Positions 16,657 to 26,211 are shown, numbered from the stretch's first letter. The stretch: 64,000 bases of DNA from Sphingobium sp. AP49 (GCF_000281715.2 NZ_CP124576.1:1681501-1745500); one strand, 5' to 3'. A program made the numbers and translations. The notes: generated by a model not told the origin, from the letters alone.

Positions 16657-17730
16657 CTATTTCCGGCCCTCGTGCTTGGGGCGCAGCCGCGGTGCCGCGT
16701 CGGACTGGCGGCGAACCAGTTCATAGTCGAGCAGCATGTGCGGCGGACCGTCCTCGCTCTGGGCACGGCGGCTCTTGATGTGGCGCACCAGCAGGTCGAC
16801 GGCGGCGCGCGACATGGCGCTGATCGGCTGGCGGATGGTCGTGAGTTCCGGCCAGATCGTGGTGGCGAGCGAGGTGTCGTCAAAGCCGCAGACGGTGAGG
16901 TCGCCCGGCACGTCCAGCCCGTTGCGATGGGCGATCGCCACGGTCGCGGCGGCCATGTCGTCATTGCTGGCGAAGATGGCGGTCGGCGGGTTGTCGCGCG
17001 CCAGGATATGCTCGGCGGCGTCCAGGCCGGATCGGTAGGTGAAGAAACCCTGTTCGACGAGGTTTTCGTCCAGCGCGATGCTGGCTTCGGCCAGTGCACG
17101 GCAATAGCCCTGATAGCGTTCCTCGCTGGCGCTGAGATTGGGGTGGCCCTTGATGAAGCCGATGCGGCTATGGCCCAGGTCAATCAGGTGTCGGGTCATT
17201 TCATGGGCGGCGGCCTGATCGTCGATGCTGACCGCGGCCAGGCTGGCCGGCGCATGGCCGGTCGCCACCACGACGGCGGGGATGCCCGCCTCGCGCAGGG
17301 CGTCGATCATTGCGCCGTGATCGCACAATGGCGGCGGTAGCACGACGCCGTCGATCCGGCCGCGCACCAGATGGTCGACCACCGCCTTGATCGCGGTCTG
17401 CTCGTCCCATTTCTCGACGACCAGGTCGACGCCGGCGCGGCTCGACTGGTCCAGGCTGCCGACCAGGAATTCCGACAGGTAGGATGCTGACGGGTTGGAA
17501 TAGAGCAGGCCGATCCGCGTCTCGTCCCCGCCCGCCAGGCTGCGCGCGGCGGCGCTGGGGGAATAGTTGAGCGCGGCGATCGCCGCCTCCACCTTCGCCT
17601 TGGTCGCTGCCCGCACCACTTGTTCACCGTTGATCACCCGCGACACCGTCATCGGTGACACGCCGGCATGTTTCGCCACATCGTTTATGGTGGGGGCATT
17701 GCGCTGGCGGCGGGAATTACGGACTTCCAT
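16657..17730 (-). CDS. LacI-family transcriptional repressor (probable xylose/xylan regulator)
   Basis: 357 residues. The N-terminal helix-turn-helix TINDVAKHAGVSPMTVSRV (about 14-32) and hinge helix LNYSPSAAARSLAGG are followed by a periplasmic-binding-protein-like effector domain (IGLLYSNPS, VVLPPPL, HSRIGFIKGH, ASNDDMAAA, VCGFDDTSLA). LacI proteins bind 14-16 bp palindromes with a central CpG, which is what is seen at 10905, 20022, 33056 and 33125. It lies 74 bases downstream of the GH67 gene on the same strand, so it may be co-transcribed and self-regulated. It is the only LacI-type regulator in the window. The effector is probably xylose or a xylo-oligosaccharide (inference). Confidence 0.92.
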   Translation of the reverse strand: MEVRNSRRQRNAPTINDVAKHAGVSPMTVSRVINGEQVVRAATKAKVEAAIAALNYSPSAAARSLAGGDETRIGLLYSNPSASYLSEFLVGSLDQSSRAGVDLVVEKWDEQTAIKAVVDHLVRGRIDGVVLPPPLCDHGAMIDALREAGIPAVVVATGHAPASLAAVSIDDQAAAHEMTRHLIDLGHSRIGFIKGHPNLSASEERYQGYCRALAEASIALDENLVEQGFFTYRSGLDAAEHILARDNPPTAIFASNDDMAAATVAIAHRNGLDVPGDLTVCGFDDTSLATTIWPELTTIRQPISAMSRAAVDLLVRHIKSRRAQSEDGPPHMLLDYELVRRQSDAAPRLRPKHEGRK

Positions 17731-17804
17731 CAGGACATCAGGGCCTTCGACATGAGACTATGCTCCCCTGCTAGCGGCATCGTTCCGCAAGCTTAAGTAA
17801 TATT

Positions 17805-19949
17805 TCATTTCGGGTGTCCCGGGGCATAGGGGAAGCTCTGCGCCTTGTACCAGTCGAGCGGGTGGGCGGGCGCCGCGCTGCCGGCGGGCAGGGGGCGGCC
17901 GGACACCGACTGGAAATAGGCGATGCAGGCGTCGCGCCACCATAGCGCCTCGCGATGCTGGATCGCCAGGAAGGCCTCGACCTGGGCAAAGCGCTCGGCA
18001 TCGACCTGGGGCTTGAGCGCGGCCCAGTCCCGTTGCATCGCCGCGACCGCTTCCACGCCCCGGTCGTAATGATGGATGAGGCCATCCCACAGCGTCTCGC
18101 CCGACGCCAGGCGATAGTCCCAGGGCAGATGGTGGAACCACAGCAGGTCGCGCTCCGGCGTGGTCTTCGGATTGTCGAGCAGCTTCGCCAGCGCCGGCGC
18201 ATATTGGCCGGTGGCATTGCTGCCCGTCTTTGTCCGGTCAAAGCCGATGCCCTGCCTGTCGGCCTTGTGATAATAGACCGGGTTCCATTCCGGACGTGCC
18301 AGTTCGGACACCCAGGGGGCGGGGCCATAATGATGGCCGGTGCCCATGATATGGGCCAGGCCCAGCGGCGTCATATAGTCGACCGCCGCCTCGCGCGATC
18401 CCATCATCATCGCGACGATCGGCGCAACCACCTTGGGATCGGGCGAGAAGGTCTGTGCCGCCCATTCGCGTGCCACCGCTTCGGCAGTCAGGTCAGGGTC
18501 CCAGGCCATGCGGCCGAACGCATACCAGTCCGCCTGGTTGAAGATCGACCCGCTCCAATCGCGGTCGACGCCGATATTGGCGACCCCGGCGATGCCGGTC
18601 AGCCTATGGCCTTCCAGCGATCCGTCGATCACCTTGGCGACGGTCGATCCCTTGCCTCTGGCCAGCGTGTCGCTCTTCAGCACCTCCTCGAACAGCGGGC
18701 CGAGATAGGTAAGGTGGGTCGACTGGCCCAGATATTCCTTGGTGATCTGATATTCCATCATCAGCGGCGTTTTGGGCATCGCGCCGAACAGCGGGTGGAA
18801 GGGTTCGCGCGGCTGGAAGTCGATCGCGCCATTCTTCACCTGGACGATGACATTGTCGGCGAACTGGCCGTCGAGCGGCTTGAAGTCGCTATAGGCCTGC
18901 TTGGCGCGATCGTCGGGATTGTCATGGGCGTAGACGAAGGCGCGCCACATCACGATGCCGCCATGCGGCTTGACTGCGGCCGCCAGCATGTTGGCGCCAT
19001 CGGCATGGGTGCGCTTGTAATCCTGCGGGCCGGGCTGGCCCTCGCTGTTGGCCTTGACCAGAAAGCCGCCGAAATCGGGGATCGCCTTGTAGATCTCGTC
19101 GGCCTTGGTCTTCCACCAGGCGGCAACCGCCGGGTCGAGCGGATCGGCGCTTTTGAGGCCATCCAGTTCCATCGGTGCGGTCCATTTGACCGACAGATAG
19201 ACCTTGATCCCATAGGGGCGGAACAGGTCGGCCAGCGCGGCCGCCTTGGCGATATAGGCGGCGGTCAGGCTGTCCGCCTTGGCGTTCACATTGTTGAGCA
19301 CCGTGCCGTTGATACCCAGCGACGCATTGGCGCGGGCATAGTCGGTATAGCGCGGCCCCTTATAATCGGGCAGGCGCCACCAGTCCCAGATCGACTGGCC
19401 AGCATAGCCGCGCTCCACCGTGCCATCCAGATTGTCCCAATGGTTGAGCAGGCGCAGGCCGATGCGCGGCGTGCTGCGGACGTCCAGTCGGTCGAGCGCT
19501 GCGCCGGTCTCGGCCAGCCGCAGCCAGGCATAGGCACCGTGCAGCACGCCGATGTCGGTGGCGCCCGCGATCACCGTGACCGGCTTGCCCTCGACGTTCA
19601 TGCTGCGAATCGCATAGCCGTCCGGTCCCAGACCTTCGGTCGAGACGGCCATGGCGCGGGTGGATGTCGCTGATTGCAGCAGCAGCGATCCTTGCTGGAT
19701 CATGTCCGACAGGGCGGGAAGGGCGCCGGTCGTGCCGCCGATGCCGCGCTGCAATTCCTGCCGGGCGATCGCCAGGCTGGGGCTGTTCAGGCTGACGATG
19801 GTGCGGGCATGGGCGGCAATCTGCTGGCCTGCGGCACCTTCGATCCGCGCATCGCGCAGCCACAGATCATAGCCATCCTCGGCCATGACGGGCGGCGTTG
19901 CGACCAGCATCGTGCTGGCAATCATCCAGCAAAACAAGCGCGGAACCAT
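17805..19949 (-). CDS. Alpha-glucuronidase, GH67
   Basis: 714 residues with a signal peptide (MVPRLFCWMIASTMLVATPPVMA, about 23), so it acts in the periplasm or at the surface. GH67 enzymes remove (4-O-methyl-)glucuronic acid from the non-reducing end of xylo-oligosaccharides. Conserved blocks are RLLNHWDNLDG, IWDWWRLPDY, NSEGQPGP, DFQPREPFHPLFG and MMEYQITKEYLG. The spacing of Glu303, Asp377 and Glu405 fits the acid and the two base carboxylates of characterised GH67 enzymes. Start 19949 is set by GGGGAGAGG just upstream and by the signal peptide. It is divergent from the GH3 gene, with which it shares an operator. Confidence 0.95.
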   Translation of the reverse strand: MVPRLFCWMIASTMLVATPPVMAEDGYDLWLRDARIEGAAGQQIAAHARTIVSLNSPSLAIARQELQRGIGGTTGALPALSDMIQQGSLLLQSATSTRAMAVSTEGLGPDGYAIRSMNVEGKPVTVIAGATDIGVLHGAYAWLRLAETGAALDRLDVRSTPRIGLRLLNHWDNLDGTVERGYAGQSIWDWWRLPDYKGPRYTDYARANASLGINGTVLNNVNAKADSLTAAYIAKAAALADLFRPYGIKVYLSVKWTAPMELDGLKSADPLDPAVAAWWKTKADEIYKAIPDFGGFLVKANSEGQPGPQDYKRTHADGANMLAAAVKPHGGIVMWRAFVYAHDNPDDRAKQAYSDFKPLDGQFADNVIVQVKNGAIDFQPREPFHPLFGAMPKTPLMMEYQITKEYLGQSTHLTYLGPLFEEVLKSDTLARGKGSTVAKVIDGSLEGHRLTGIAGVANIGVDRDWSGSIFNQADWYAFGRMAWDPDLTAEAVAREWAAQTFSPDPKVVAPIVAMMMGSREAAVDYMTPLGLAHIMGTGHHYGPAPWVSELARPEWNPVYYHKADRQGIGFDRTKTGSNATGQYAPALAKLLDNPKTTPERDLLWFHHLPWDYRLASGETLWDGLIHHYDRGVEAVAAMQRDWAALKPQVDAERFAQVEAFLAIQHREALWWRDACIAYFQSVSGRPLPAGSAAPAHPLDWYKAQSFPYAPGHPK

Positions 19950-19996
19950 TTCGAGCCTCTCCCCCTCTATTTCTTTCCACCGGGCGATTGCCGGCA

Positions 19997-20035
19997 TTGA
20001 CAAGTCTGTTCTGGGTTGTGATGGTAACGCTATCA
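19997..20035 (+). promoter_or_regulatory. Divergent GH67/GH3 promoter region with LacI-type operator
   Basis: On the plus strand TTGACA (19997-20002) is followed after 17 bases by GATGGT. The operator TGGTAACGCTATCA (20022-20035) covers this -10 region. Read on the minus strand, the same operator overlaps a possible -10 for the GH67 gene (TTGCCG ... TACCAT). One operator could thus control both directions. It matches the xylX and receptor operators in 13 of 14 positions after reverse complementing. Confidence 0.75.
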
Positions 20036-20040
20036 GTTGG

Positions 20041-20069
20041 CGGGCGGCAAGCAAAAAGGTCGCCGCCCG
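20041..20069 (+). other. Inverted repeat in GH3 5' leader
   Basis: CGGGCGGC and GCCGCCCG are perfect 8-bp arms separated by a 13-base A-rich loop, located between the operator and the GGAGAGGGG ribosome site of the GH3 gene. It would form a stable stem in the mRNA leader. There is no T-run, so it is not a simple terminator. Confidence 0.5.
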
Positions 20070-20089
20070 GAAAAATGGAGAGGGGCTTC

Positions 20090-22465
20090 GTGATCAGAAC
20101 CGTGAAAATCCTGTGCGCCGCGTCGGCGCTTGCTCTGGTCATGGCCGCGCCGATCGCGCCGCTTTCTGCTGCCCCCGACAGCGTCCAGTCGCAGCGTCCG
20201 CTCTACAAGGATGCTTCCGCCCCGATCGAAGCGCGGGTCGATGATCTGCTCGCCCGCATGACTTTGGATGAAAAGATCGCCCAGATCACCACCGTCTGGG
20301 AAGGCAAGGTCGGCATTTTCGACGCCAATCTTCAGCTTGATCCGGCCAAGCTGCGCCAAAAATATCCCAATGGCCTGGGCCATTTCACCCGTCCATCCGA
20401 TGCCAAGGGCGCGGTCAGCCCGCGCGTCGCCAAGGGGCGCGATCCGCGCCAGACGGTCGCGCTGGTCAATGCGCTGCAGAAATGGGCGATGACCGAAACG
20501 CGGCTCGGCATCCCGATCCTGTTCCATGAGGAGGGGCTGCACGGTTATGCCGCCGTCGGCGCCACCAGCTTCCCCCAGTCGATCGCCATGGCGTCGAGCT
20601 GGGACCCGACGATGCTGCGCCAGGTCAACCAGGTGATCGGCCGCGAAATCCGCGCACGTGGCGTGCCGATGGTGCTCTCGCCCGTGGTCGATATCGCCCG
20701 TGACCCGCGCTGGGGCCGGATCGAGGAAACCTATGGCGAGGATCCTTATCTGGTCGGCGAAATGGGCGTTGCCGCAGTGGAAGGGCTGCAGGGCGAGGGG
20801 CGCTCGCGCCTGCTCCGCCCCGGGCATGTCTTCGCCACGCTCAAGCATCTGACCGGCCATGGCCAGCCCGAAAGCGGCACCAATGTCGGCCCGGCGCCGG
20901 TCAGCGAGCGCGAACTGCGCGAGAATTTCTTCCCGCCCTTCGAACAGGTGGTGAAGCGCACCGGCATCGAGGCGGTGATGGCCAGCTATAACGAGATTGA
21001 TGGGGTGCCCAGCCACGCCAATCGCTGGCTGCTGGACAATGTCCTGCGCCAGGAATGGGGCTTTCGCGGCGCCGTCGTCTCCGATTATTCGGCCGTCGAC
21101 CAGTTGATGAGTATCCACCATATCGCCGCCAATCTGGAAGAGGCGGCGATGCGCGCGCTCGATGCCGGCGTCGACGCCGACCTGCCCGAGGGCTTGTCCT
21201 ATGCCACGCTCGGCAAGCTGGTGCGCGAGGGCAAGGTCAGCGAGGCGAAGGTCGATCTCGCCGTCCGCCGCATGCTGGAGCTGAAGTTCCGCGCCGGCCT
21301 GTTCGAAAATCCCTATGCTGACGCCAATGCGGCGGCCGCGATCACCAATAATGACGAGGCCCGCGCGCTGGCCCGCACCGCGGCGCAGCGCTCCATCACC
21401 CTCCTGAAGAATGACGGCATGCTGCCGCTGAAGCCCGAGGGCACGATCGCGGTGATCGGCCCCAGCGCGGCGGTTGCGCGCCTCGGTGGCTATTATGGCC
21501 AGCCGCCGCACAGCGTCTCGATCCTCGAAGGGATCAAGGCGCGGGTCGGCACCAAGGCCAACATCGTCTTTGCCCAGGGCGTCAAGATCACCGAGAATGA
21601 CGACTGGTGGGAAGACAAGGTGGTGAAGTCCGATCCGGCCGAAAACCGCAAGCTGATCGCCCAGGCGGTCGAGGCGGCGCGCAATGTCGATCGCATCATC
21701 CTGACGCTTGGCGACACCGAGCAGTCGAGCCGCGAAGGCTGGGCCGACAATCATCTGGGCGACCGTCCCAGCCTCGATCTGGTCGGCGAGCAGCAGGAAC
21801 TGTTCGATGCGCTCAAAGCCTTGGGCAAGCCGATCACCGTCGTCCTCATCAACGGTCGCCCGGCCTCCACGGTCAAGGTCAGCGAACAGGCCAACGCCAT
21901 CCTCGAAGGCTGGTATCTGGGCGAGCAGGGCGGCAATGCCGTGGCCGACATCCTGTTCGGCGACGTCAATCCGGGCGGCAAGCTGCCGGTCACCGTGCCA
22001 CGCTCGGTCGGCCAATTGCCGATGTTCTACAATATGAAGCCCTCGGCGCGGCGCGGCTATCTGTTCGACACCACCGACCCGCTCTATCCCTTCGGCTTCG
22101 GCCTCAGCTACACGAATTTCAGCCTGTCGGCGCCGCGCCTGTCCGCCACCAAGATCGGCACCGGCGGCAAGACCAGCGTGTCGGTCGACGTCCGCAACAC
22201 CGGCGCGCGGGAAGGGGACGAGGTCGTCCAGCTCTATATCCGCGACAAGGTCAGCTCGGTCACCCGCCCAGTCAAGGAACTGAAGGGCTTCCAGCGCGTG
22301 ACGCTCAAGCCCGGCGAAAGCCGCACCGTCACCTTCACCGTCGGTCCCGAAGCGCTGCAGATGTGGAACGACCAGATGCGCCGCGTCGTCGAACCCGGCG
22401 ATTTCGAGATCATGACCGGCAACAGCTCGGTCGCGCTCCAGTCCACCACCCTGACGGTGCAATAA
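20090..22465 (+). CDS. Exported GH3 beta-xylosidase/beta-glucosidase (first of tandem pair)
   Basis: 791 residues from GTG 20090, chosen because GGAGAGGGG lies at ideal spacing and the Sec signal peptide starts here (IRTVKILCAASALALVMAAP). The order is a GH3 N-terminal barrel (PLYKDASAPIEARVDDLL, FHEEGLHGYAAVGAT, RDPRWGRIEETYGEDPYL, KHLTGHGQPESG), the nucleophile Asp in AVVSDYSAVDQL, the C-terminal alpha/beta domain (LLKNDGMLPLKP, FGDVNPGGKLPVT, FPFGFGLSYT) and a fibronectin-like end. Given the xylan locus it is probably a beta-xylosidase acting on xylo-oligosaccharides; beta-glucosidase activity cannot be excluded. Three bases separate it from the next GH3 gene. Confidence 0.92.
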   Translation: MIRTVKILCAASALALVMAAPIAPLSAAPDSVQSQRPLYKDASAPIEARVDDLLARMTLDEKIAQITTVWEGKVGIFDANLQLDPAKLRQKYPNGLGHFTRPSDAKGAVSPRVAKGRDPRQTVALVNALQKWAMTETRLGIPILFHEEGLHGYAAVGATSFPQSIAMASSWDPTMLRQVNQVIGREIRARGVPMVLSPVVDIARDPRWGRIEETYGEDPYLVGEMGVAAVEGLQGEGRSRLLRPGHVFATLKHLTGHGQPESGTNVGPAPVSERELRENFFPPFEQVVKRTGIEAVMASYNEIDGVPSHANRWLLDNVLRQEWGFRGAVVSDYSAVDQLMSIHHIAANLEEAAMRALDAGVDADLPEGLSYATLGKLVREGKVSEAKVDLAVRRMLELKFRAGLFENPYADANAAAAITNNDEARALARTAAQRSITLLKNDGMLPLKPEGTIAVIGPSAAVARLGGYYGQPPHSVSILEGIKARVGTKANIVFAQGVKITENDDWWEDKVVKSDPAENRKLIAQAVEAARNVDRIILTLGDTEQSSREGWADNHLGDRPSLDLVGEQQELFDALKALGKPITVVLINGRPASTVKVSEQANAILEGWYLGEQGGNAVADILFGDVNPGGKLPVTVPRSVGQLPMFYNMKPSARRGYLFDTTDPLYPFGFGLSYTNFSLSAPRLSATKIGTGGKTSVSVDVRNTGAREGDEVVQLYIRDKVSSVTRPVKELKGFQRVTLKPGESRTVTFTVGPEALQMWNDQMRRVVEPGDFEIMTGNSSVALQSTTLTVQ

Positions 22466-22468
22466 GCG

Positions 22469-24847
22469 ATGATGACGACCCGCTTCGCCCGTCGCCAGGC
22501 GCTCGGCCTGCTTGCCTCCACCTCCGCGCTCGCCGCCGCCCCGCTGGCGGCGAAGGGGAAGGGCGGCCCGCTCTACAAGGACGCAACCGCCCCCATCGAC
22601 CTGCGCGTGCGCGACCTGCTCGGCCGCATGACCCTGGAGGAAAAGGTCGGCCAGATCATCGCGCTCTGGGCGACCAAGGCCGACATCATGGATGATCTCA
22701 CCTTCTCGCCGGCCAAGGCGAGCAGGGCCTATCCCGCCAGCTTCGGCCAGATCACCCGTCCGTCCGACCGGCGCGGCGCCCCCAATGGGTCGACCCAGGC
22801 CGGCGGCGTCGGCGCGCGCTGGCGCACCCCGGCCGATACCGTCGCCTTCATCAACGCCGTCCAGAAATGGGCGGTGGAGGACACCCGCCTCGGCATCCCG
22901 ATTCTCTTCCACGAGGAATCGCTCCACGGTTACATGGCGACCGACGCCACCATGTTCCCGATGGCGATCGGTCTGGCTGGCAGTTTCGACCGCCAGCTGA
23001 TGACCGATGTCCAGTCGGTTATCGCTCGGGAAGTGCGCGCGCGCGGCGTTCATCTCGCCCTCTCGCCGGTGGTCGACATCGCCCGCGACCCGCGCTGGGG
23101 CCGGATCGAGGAGACTTTTGGCGAAGACCCCTATCTCTGCGGCGAGATGGGCGTCGCCGCCGTGCTGGGCCTGCAGGGGGAGAGCAAGCAGATCGGCCCG
23201 GACAAGGTCATGGCCACGCTCAAGCATATGACCGGCCATGGCCAGCCGCAAGCGGGCGAGAATATCGCGCCCGCGCCGATCAGCGAGCGCGAACTGCGCG
23301 AGAATTTCTTCCCGCCCTTCCGTCAGGTGGTCAAGCGCACCGGCATCGCCGCCGTCATGCCCAGCTATAACGAGATTGACGGCGTCCCCAGCCACCAGAA
23401 CAAGTGGCTGCTCGGCGATATCCTGCGCGGCGAATGGCATTTCGATGGCGCCGTGGTCAGCGATTATGGCGCCGTCCCCGAACTCGACACCATCCACCAT
23501 GTCCAGCCCGACCTGGAGGCGACGGCCCGTGCCGCGCTCCGCGCCGGGGTCGATTGCGAGCTGCCCGATGGCCTGGCCTATCGCACGCTCGTCGAACAGG
23601 TCCGCGCCGGAAAAGTGCCCCTTGAGGCGGTCAACCTCGCCTGCACGCGGATGTTGACGCTCAAGTTCCGCGCGGGCCTGTTCGAAAATCCCTGGCCACG
23701 CGCCGATTATGATGCGCTCACCGGCAATGCGGAGGCGCGCGCGCTGGCGCTCAAGGCGGCGCACAAGTCGATCGTGCTGCTGAAGAATGACGGCACCCTG
23801 CCGCTCAGGCCCGGCGCCCATCGCAAGGTCGCGGTGGTCGGCCCCAATGCCGCGATCGCGCGGCTGGGCGGCTATTCCTCGATCCCGCGCCAGGCGGTTT
23901 CGCTGCTGGATGGGGTGAAGGCGAAGCTCGGCAACCGGGCGGACATCGTCCATGCCCAGGGCGTGTTCATCACCCAGAGCGAGGACCGCTCGGTGGACGA
24001 GGTCTTCCTCGCCGACCCGGCGAAGAACCGCCAGCTGATCGCCGAAGCGGTCGAGGTTGCGAAGACCGCCGACATCATCCTGCTGGCCATCGGTGACACC
24101 GAACAGACCAGCCGCGAAGGCTTTGCCAAGAACCATCTGGGCGACCGCACCAGCCTGGACCTCGTCGGTGAACAGAATGAGCTGTTCGCCGCGATGAAGG
24201 CGACCGGAAAGCCGGTGGTGGTGTGCGCCATCAACGGCCGCCCGCCCAGCTATCCTGCCGTGGTCGACGGCGCCAATGCGCTGCTCGAATGCTGGTATCC
24301 TGGGCAGGAGGGCGGCACGGCCATGGCCGACATCCTGTTCGGCGACGTCAATCCGGGGGGCAAGCTGCCCGTCACCGTCGCGCGTGACGCGGGCCAGATC
24401 CCGATCTTCTACAACCGCAAGCCATCCTCGCGGCGCGGCTATGTGTTCGAGGATAGCAGTCCGCTTTTCCCCTTCGGCTTCGGCCTTAGCTACACCAAAT
24501 TCACCTTCGGCAAGCCGCGCCTGTCGGCCGGCCGCATCGGCGTCGGTGGCGATGTTTTTGTTGAAATCGAGGTCCGCAATGTGGGAAGTGTTGCCGGTGA
24601 GGAGGTGGTCCAGCTCTATGTCCATGACCAGACCGCGTCGGTGACCCGGCCGATCAAGGAATTGAAGGGGTTCGAGCGGATCGCGCTGGCGCCGGGCGAA
24701 AGCCGCACCGTGCGCCTGGCGATCGGTCCGGAGGCCTTCTCCCTGTGGAATCTCGACATGCAGGAGGTGGTCGAACCCGGCCTGTTCGACATCATGGTCG
24801 GGCCGGACAGCGCCACGCTCCAGTCGGTCACGCTGGAAATTGCCTGA
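22469..24847 (+). CDS. Exported GH3 beta-xylosidase/beta-glucosidase (second of tandem pair, Tat-like signal)
   Basis: 792 residues, clearly paralogous to the gene just upstream (same block order, same length). The leader has a twin-arginine pattern (TRFARRQALGLLAST) instead of the Sec signal of its partner. Core motifs are HEESLHGYMATDAT, RDPRWGRIEETFGEDPYL, nucleophile Asp in AVVSDYGAVPEL, LLKNDGTLPLRP and FPFGFGLSYTKF. The pair probably divides substrates such as chain length or linkage. It starts three bases after the first gene, so they are one unit. It is followed within ten bases by the operator region of manD. Confidence 0.92.
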   Translation: MMTTRFARRQALGLLASTSALAAAPLAAKGKGGPLYKDATAPIDLRVRDLLGRMTLEEKVGQIIALWATKADIMDDLTFSPAKASRAYPASFGQITRPSDRRGAPNGSTQAGGVGARWRTPADTVAFINAVQKWAVEDTRLGIPILFHEESLHGYMATDATMFPMAIGLAGSFDRQLMTDVQSVIAREVRARGVHLALSPVVDIARDPRWGRIEETFGEDPYLCGEMGVAAVLGLQGESKQIGPDKVMATLKHMTGHGQPQAGENIAPAPISERELRENFFPPFRQVVKRTGIAAVMPSYNEIDGVPSHQNKWLLGDILRGEWHFDGAVVSDYGAVPELDTIHHVQPDLEATARAALRAGVDCELPDGLAYRTLVEQVRAGKVPLEAVNLACTRMLTLKFRAGLFENPWPRADYDALTGNAEARALALKAAHKSIVLLKNDGTLPLRPGAHRKVAVVGPNAAIARLGGYSSIPRQAVSLLDGVKAKLGNRADIVHAQGVFITQSEDRSVDEVFLADPAKNRQLIAEAVEVAKTADIILLAIGDTEQTSREGFAKNHLGDRTSLDLVGEQNELFAAMKATGKPVVVCAINGRPPSYPAVVDGANALLECWYPGQEGGTAMADILFGDVNPGGKLPVTVARDAGQIPIFYNRKPSSRRGYVFEDSSPLFPFGFGLSYTKFTFGKPRLSAGRIGVGGDVFVEIEVRNVGSVAGEEVVQLYVHDQTASVTRPIKELKGFERIALAPGESRTVRLAIGPEAFSLWNLDMQEVVEPGLFDIMVGPDSATLQSVTLEIA

Positions 24848-24914
24848 TATATTGGTCTGACCAATATATTGATGGTGTTTTGATTATCGCCTATGACCAA
24901 AATTGGTCATACCA
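24847..24914 (+). promoter_or_regulatory. manD promoter with paired GntR/FCD-type operators
   Basis: Two sites fit the TNGTNNNACNA rule of FCD-class GntR repressors: TGGTCTGACCA (24853-24863), the heart of a perfect 23-bp palindrome from 24847 to 24869, and TGGTCATACCA (24904-24914). Their centres are 51 bp apart. ATGACCAA / TTGGTCAT (24893-24910) adds an overlapping inverted repeat. Between them lies TTGATG (24869-24874), 17 bases, TATGAC (24892-24897), a good sigma-70 promoter. The arrangement fits repression by an UxuR/ExuR-like protein responding to a hexuronate. No GntR gene is in the window. Confidence 0.75.
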
Positions 24915-24931
24915 GTTTTAGGGGAGCATCC

Positions 24932-26143
24932 ATGCCCAAGATTACCGGCGCCAAGGTCATCATTACCTGCCCTGGCCGCAATTTCGTCACCCTCAAGATC
25001 GAGACCGAGGAGGGCGTCTATGGCCTGGGCGATGCGACCCTCAACGGCCGCGAACTGTCCGTCGCCTCCTATCTGCAGGACCATGTCATTCCCTGCCTGA
25101 TCGGCCGGGACGCGCACCAGATCGAGGATATCTGGCAATATCTCTACAAGGGGGCCTATTGGCGGCGCGGCCCGGTGACGATGTCGGCCATCGCCGCCGT
25201 CGATACCGCGCTGTGGGATATCAAGGGCAAGATTGCCGGCCTGCCGGTCTATCAGCTGCTCGGCGGCGCCAGCCGTGAAAGCGTCATGGTCTATGGCCAT
25301 GCCAATGGCACGACGATCGAGGATACGGTCAGGGTCGCGCTGGAATATCAGGCGCAGGGGTACAAGGCGATCCGTATCCAGTGCGGCGTGCCCGGCATGG
25401 CGTCGACCTATGGCGTGTCGAAGGACAAATATTTCTACGAACCCGCCGACGCCGACCTGCCGACCGAAAATGTCTGGAACACCAGCAAATATCTCCGCAT
25501 CGTCCCCGAGCTGTTCAAGGCCGCGCGCGAAGCACTGGGCTGGGACGTGCATCTGCTGCACGACATCCACCATCGCCTGACCCCGATCGAGGCCGGGCGC
25601 CTGGGCAAGGATCTGGAACAATATCGCCCCTTCTGGCTGGAGGATGCGACCCCGGCTGAAAATCAGGATGCGTTCAAGCTGATCCGCCAGCACACCACCA
25701 CGCCGCTGGCCGTGGGCGAGATTTTCAACTCGATCCATGATTGCCGCGAACTGATCCAGAACCAGTTGATCGACTATATCCGCGCCACTGTGGTCCATGC
25801 CGGCGGCATCAGCCATCTGCGCAAGATCGCGAACCTGGCCGATCTCTATCAGGTCCGCACCGGCTGCCATGGCGCGACCGACCTGTCGCCGGTCTGCATG
25901 GCCGCCGCGCTCCATTTCGACCTGTCGGTCCCGAATTTCGGGGTGCAGGAATATATGCGCCACACGCCCGAGACCGATGCCGTCTTCCCCCATGCTTACA
26001 CGTTTGAAAACGGCGCCATGCATCCGGGCGACAAGCCGGGCCTGGGCGTCGACATCGACGAAGAACTGGCCGCCAAATATGAATATAATCGCGCCTTCCT
26101 GCCGGTGAACCGGCTCGAAGACGGCACCATGTTCAACTGGTGA
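24932..26143 (+). CDS. manD: D-mannonate dehydratase, enolase superfamily (ManD)
   Basis: 403 residues. Converts D-mannonate to 2-keto-3-deoxy-D-gluconate with Mg2+. Active-site residues line up with the structurally known Novosphingobium enzyme at a +1 offset: Arg148, Tyr160, Asp211-x-His213 (HDIHHRL), metal ligands Glu237 and Glu263 and the residues Arg284, His313 and Glu340. The start ATG 24932 follows AGGGGAG. It is the first gene of a five-gene operon (manD, transporter, uxaC, uxuB, GH2). This family replaces the unrelated UxuA of enterobacteria. Low-activity or D-gluconate-specific members exist, but the operon context supports mannonate. Confidence 0.96.
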   Translation: MPKITGAKVIITCPGRNFVTLKIETEEGVYGLGDATLNGRELSVASYLQDHVIPCLIGRDAHQIEDIWQYLYKGAYWRRGPVTMSAIAAVDTALWDIKGKIAGLPVYQLLGGASRESVMVYGHANGTTIEDTVRVALEYQAQGYKAIRIQCGVPGMASTYGVSKDKYFYEPADADLPTENVWNTSKYLRIVPELFKAAREALGWDVHLLHDIHHRLTPIEAGRLGKDLEQYRPFWLEDATPAENQDAFKLIRQHTTTPLAVGEIFNSIHDCRELIQNQLIDYIRATVVHAGGISHLRKIANLADLYQVRTGCHGATDLSPVCMAAALHFDLSVPNFGVQEYMRHTPETDAVFPHAYTFENGAMHPGDKPGLGVDIDEELAAKYEYNRAFLPVNRLEDGTMFNW

Positions 26144-26211
26144 TCCCCTCCACCCGCCATTCCCAAACCATGGGGGTGGCGGGCCGTGTAATCGAGAAGA
26201 GTGGAGCGGTG

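Noticed and set aside
20033..24625. A 1530-codon open frame on the minus strand across both GH3 genes and part of their leader
   Set aside because: It is the antisense shadow of two clear GH3 genes. GC-rich codon bias keeps this antisense frame free of stops; its composition (His-, Arg- and Gly-rich without domains) is not protein-like.
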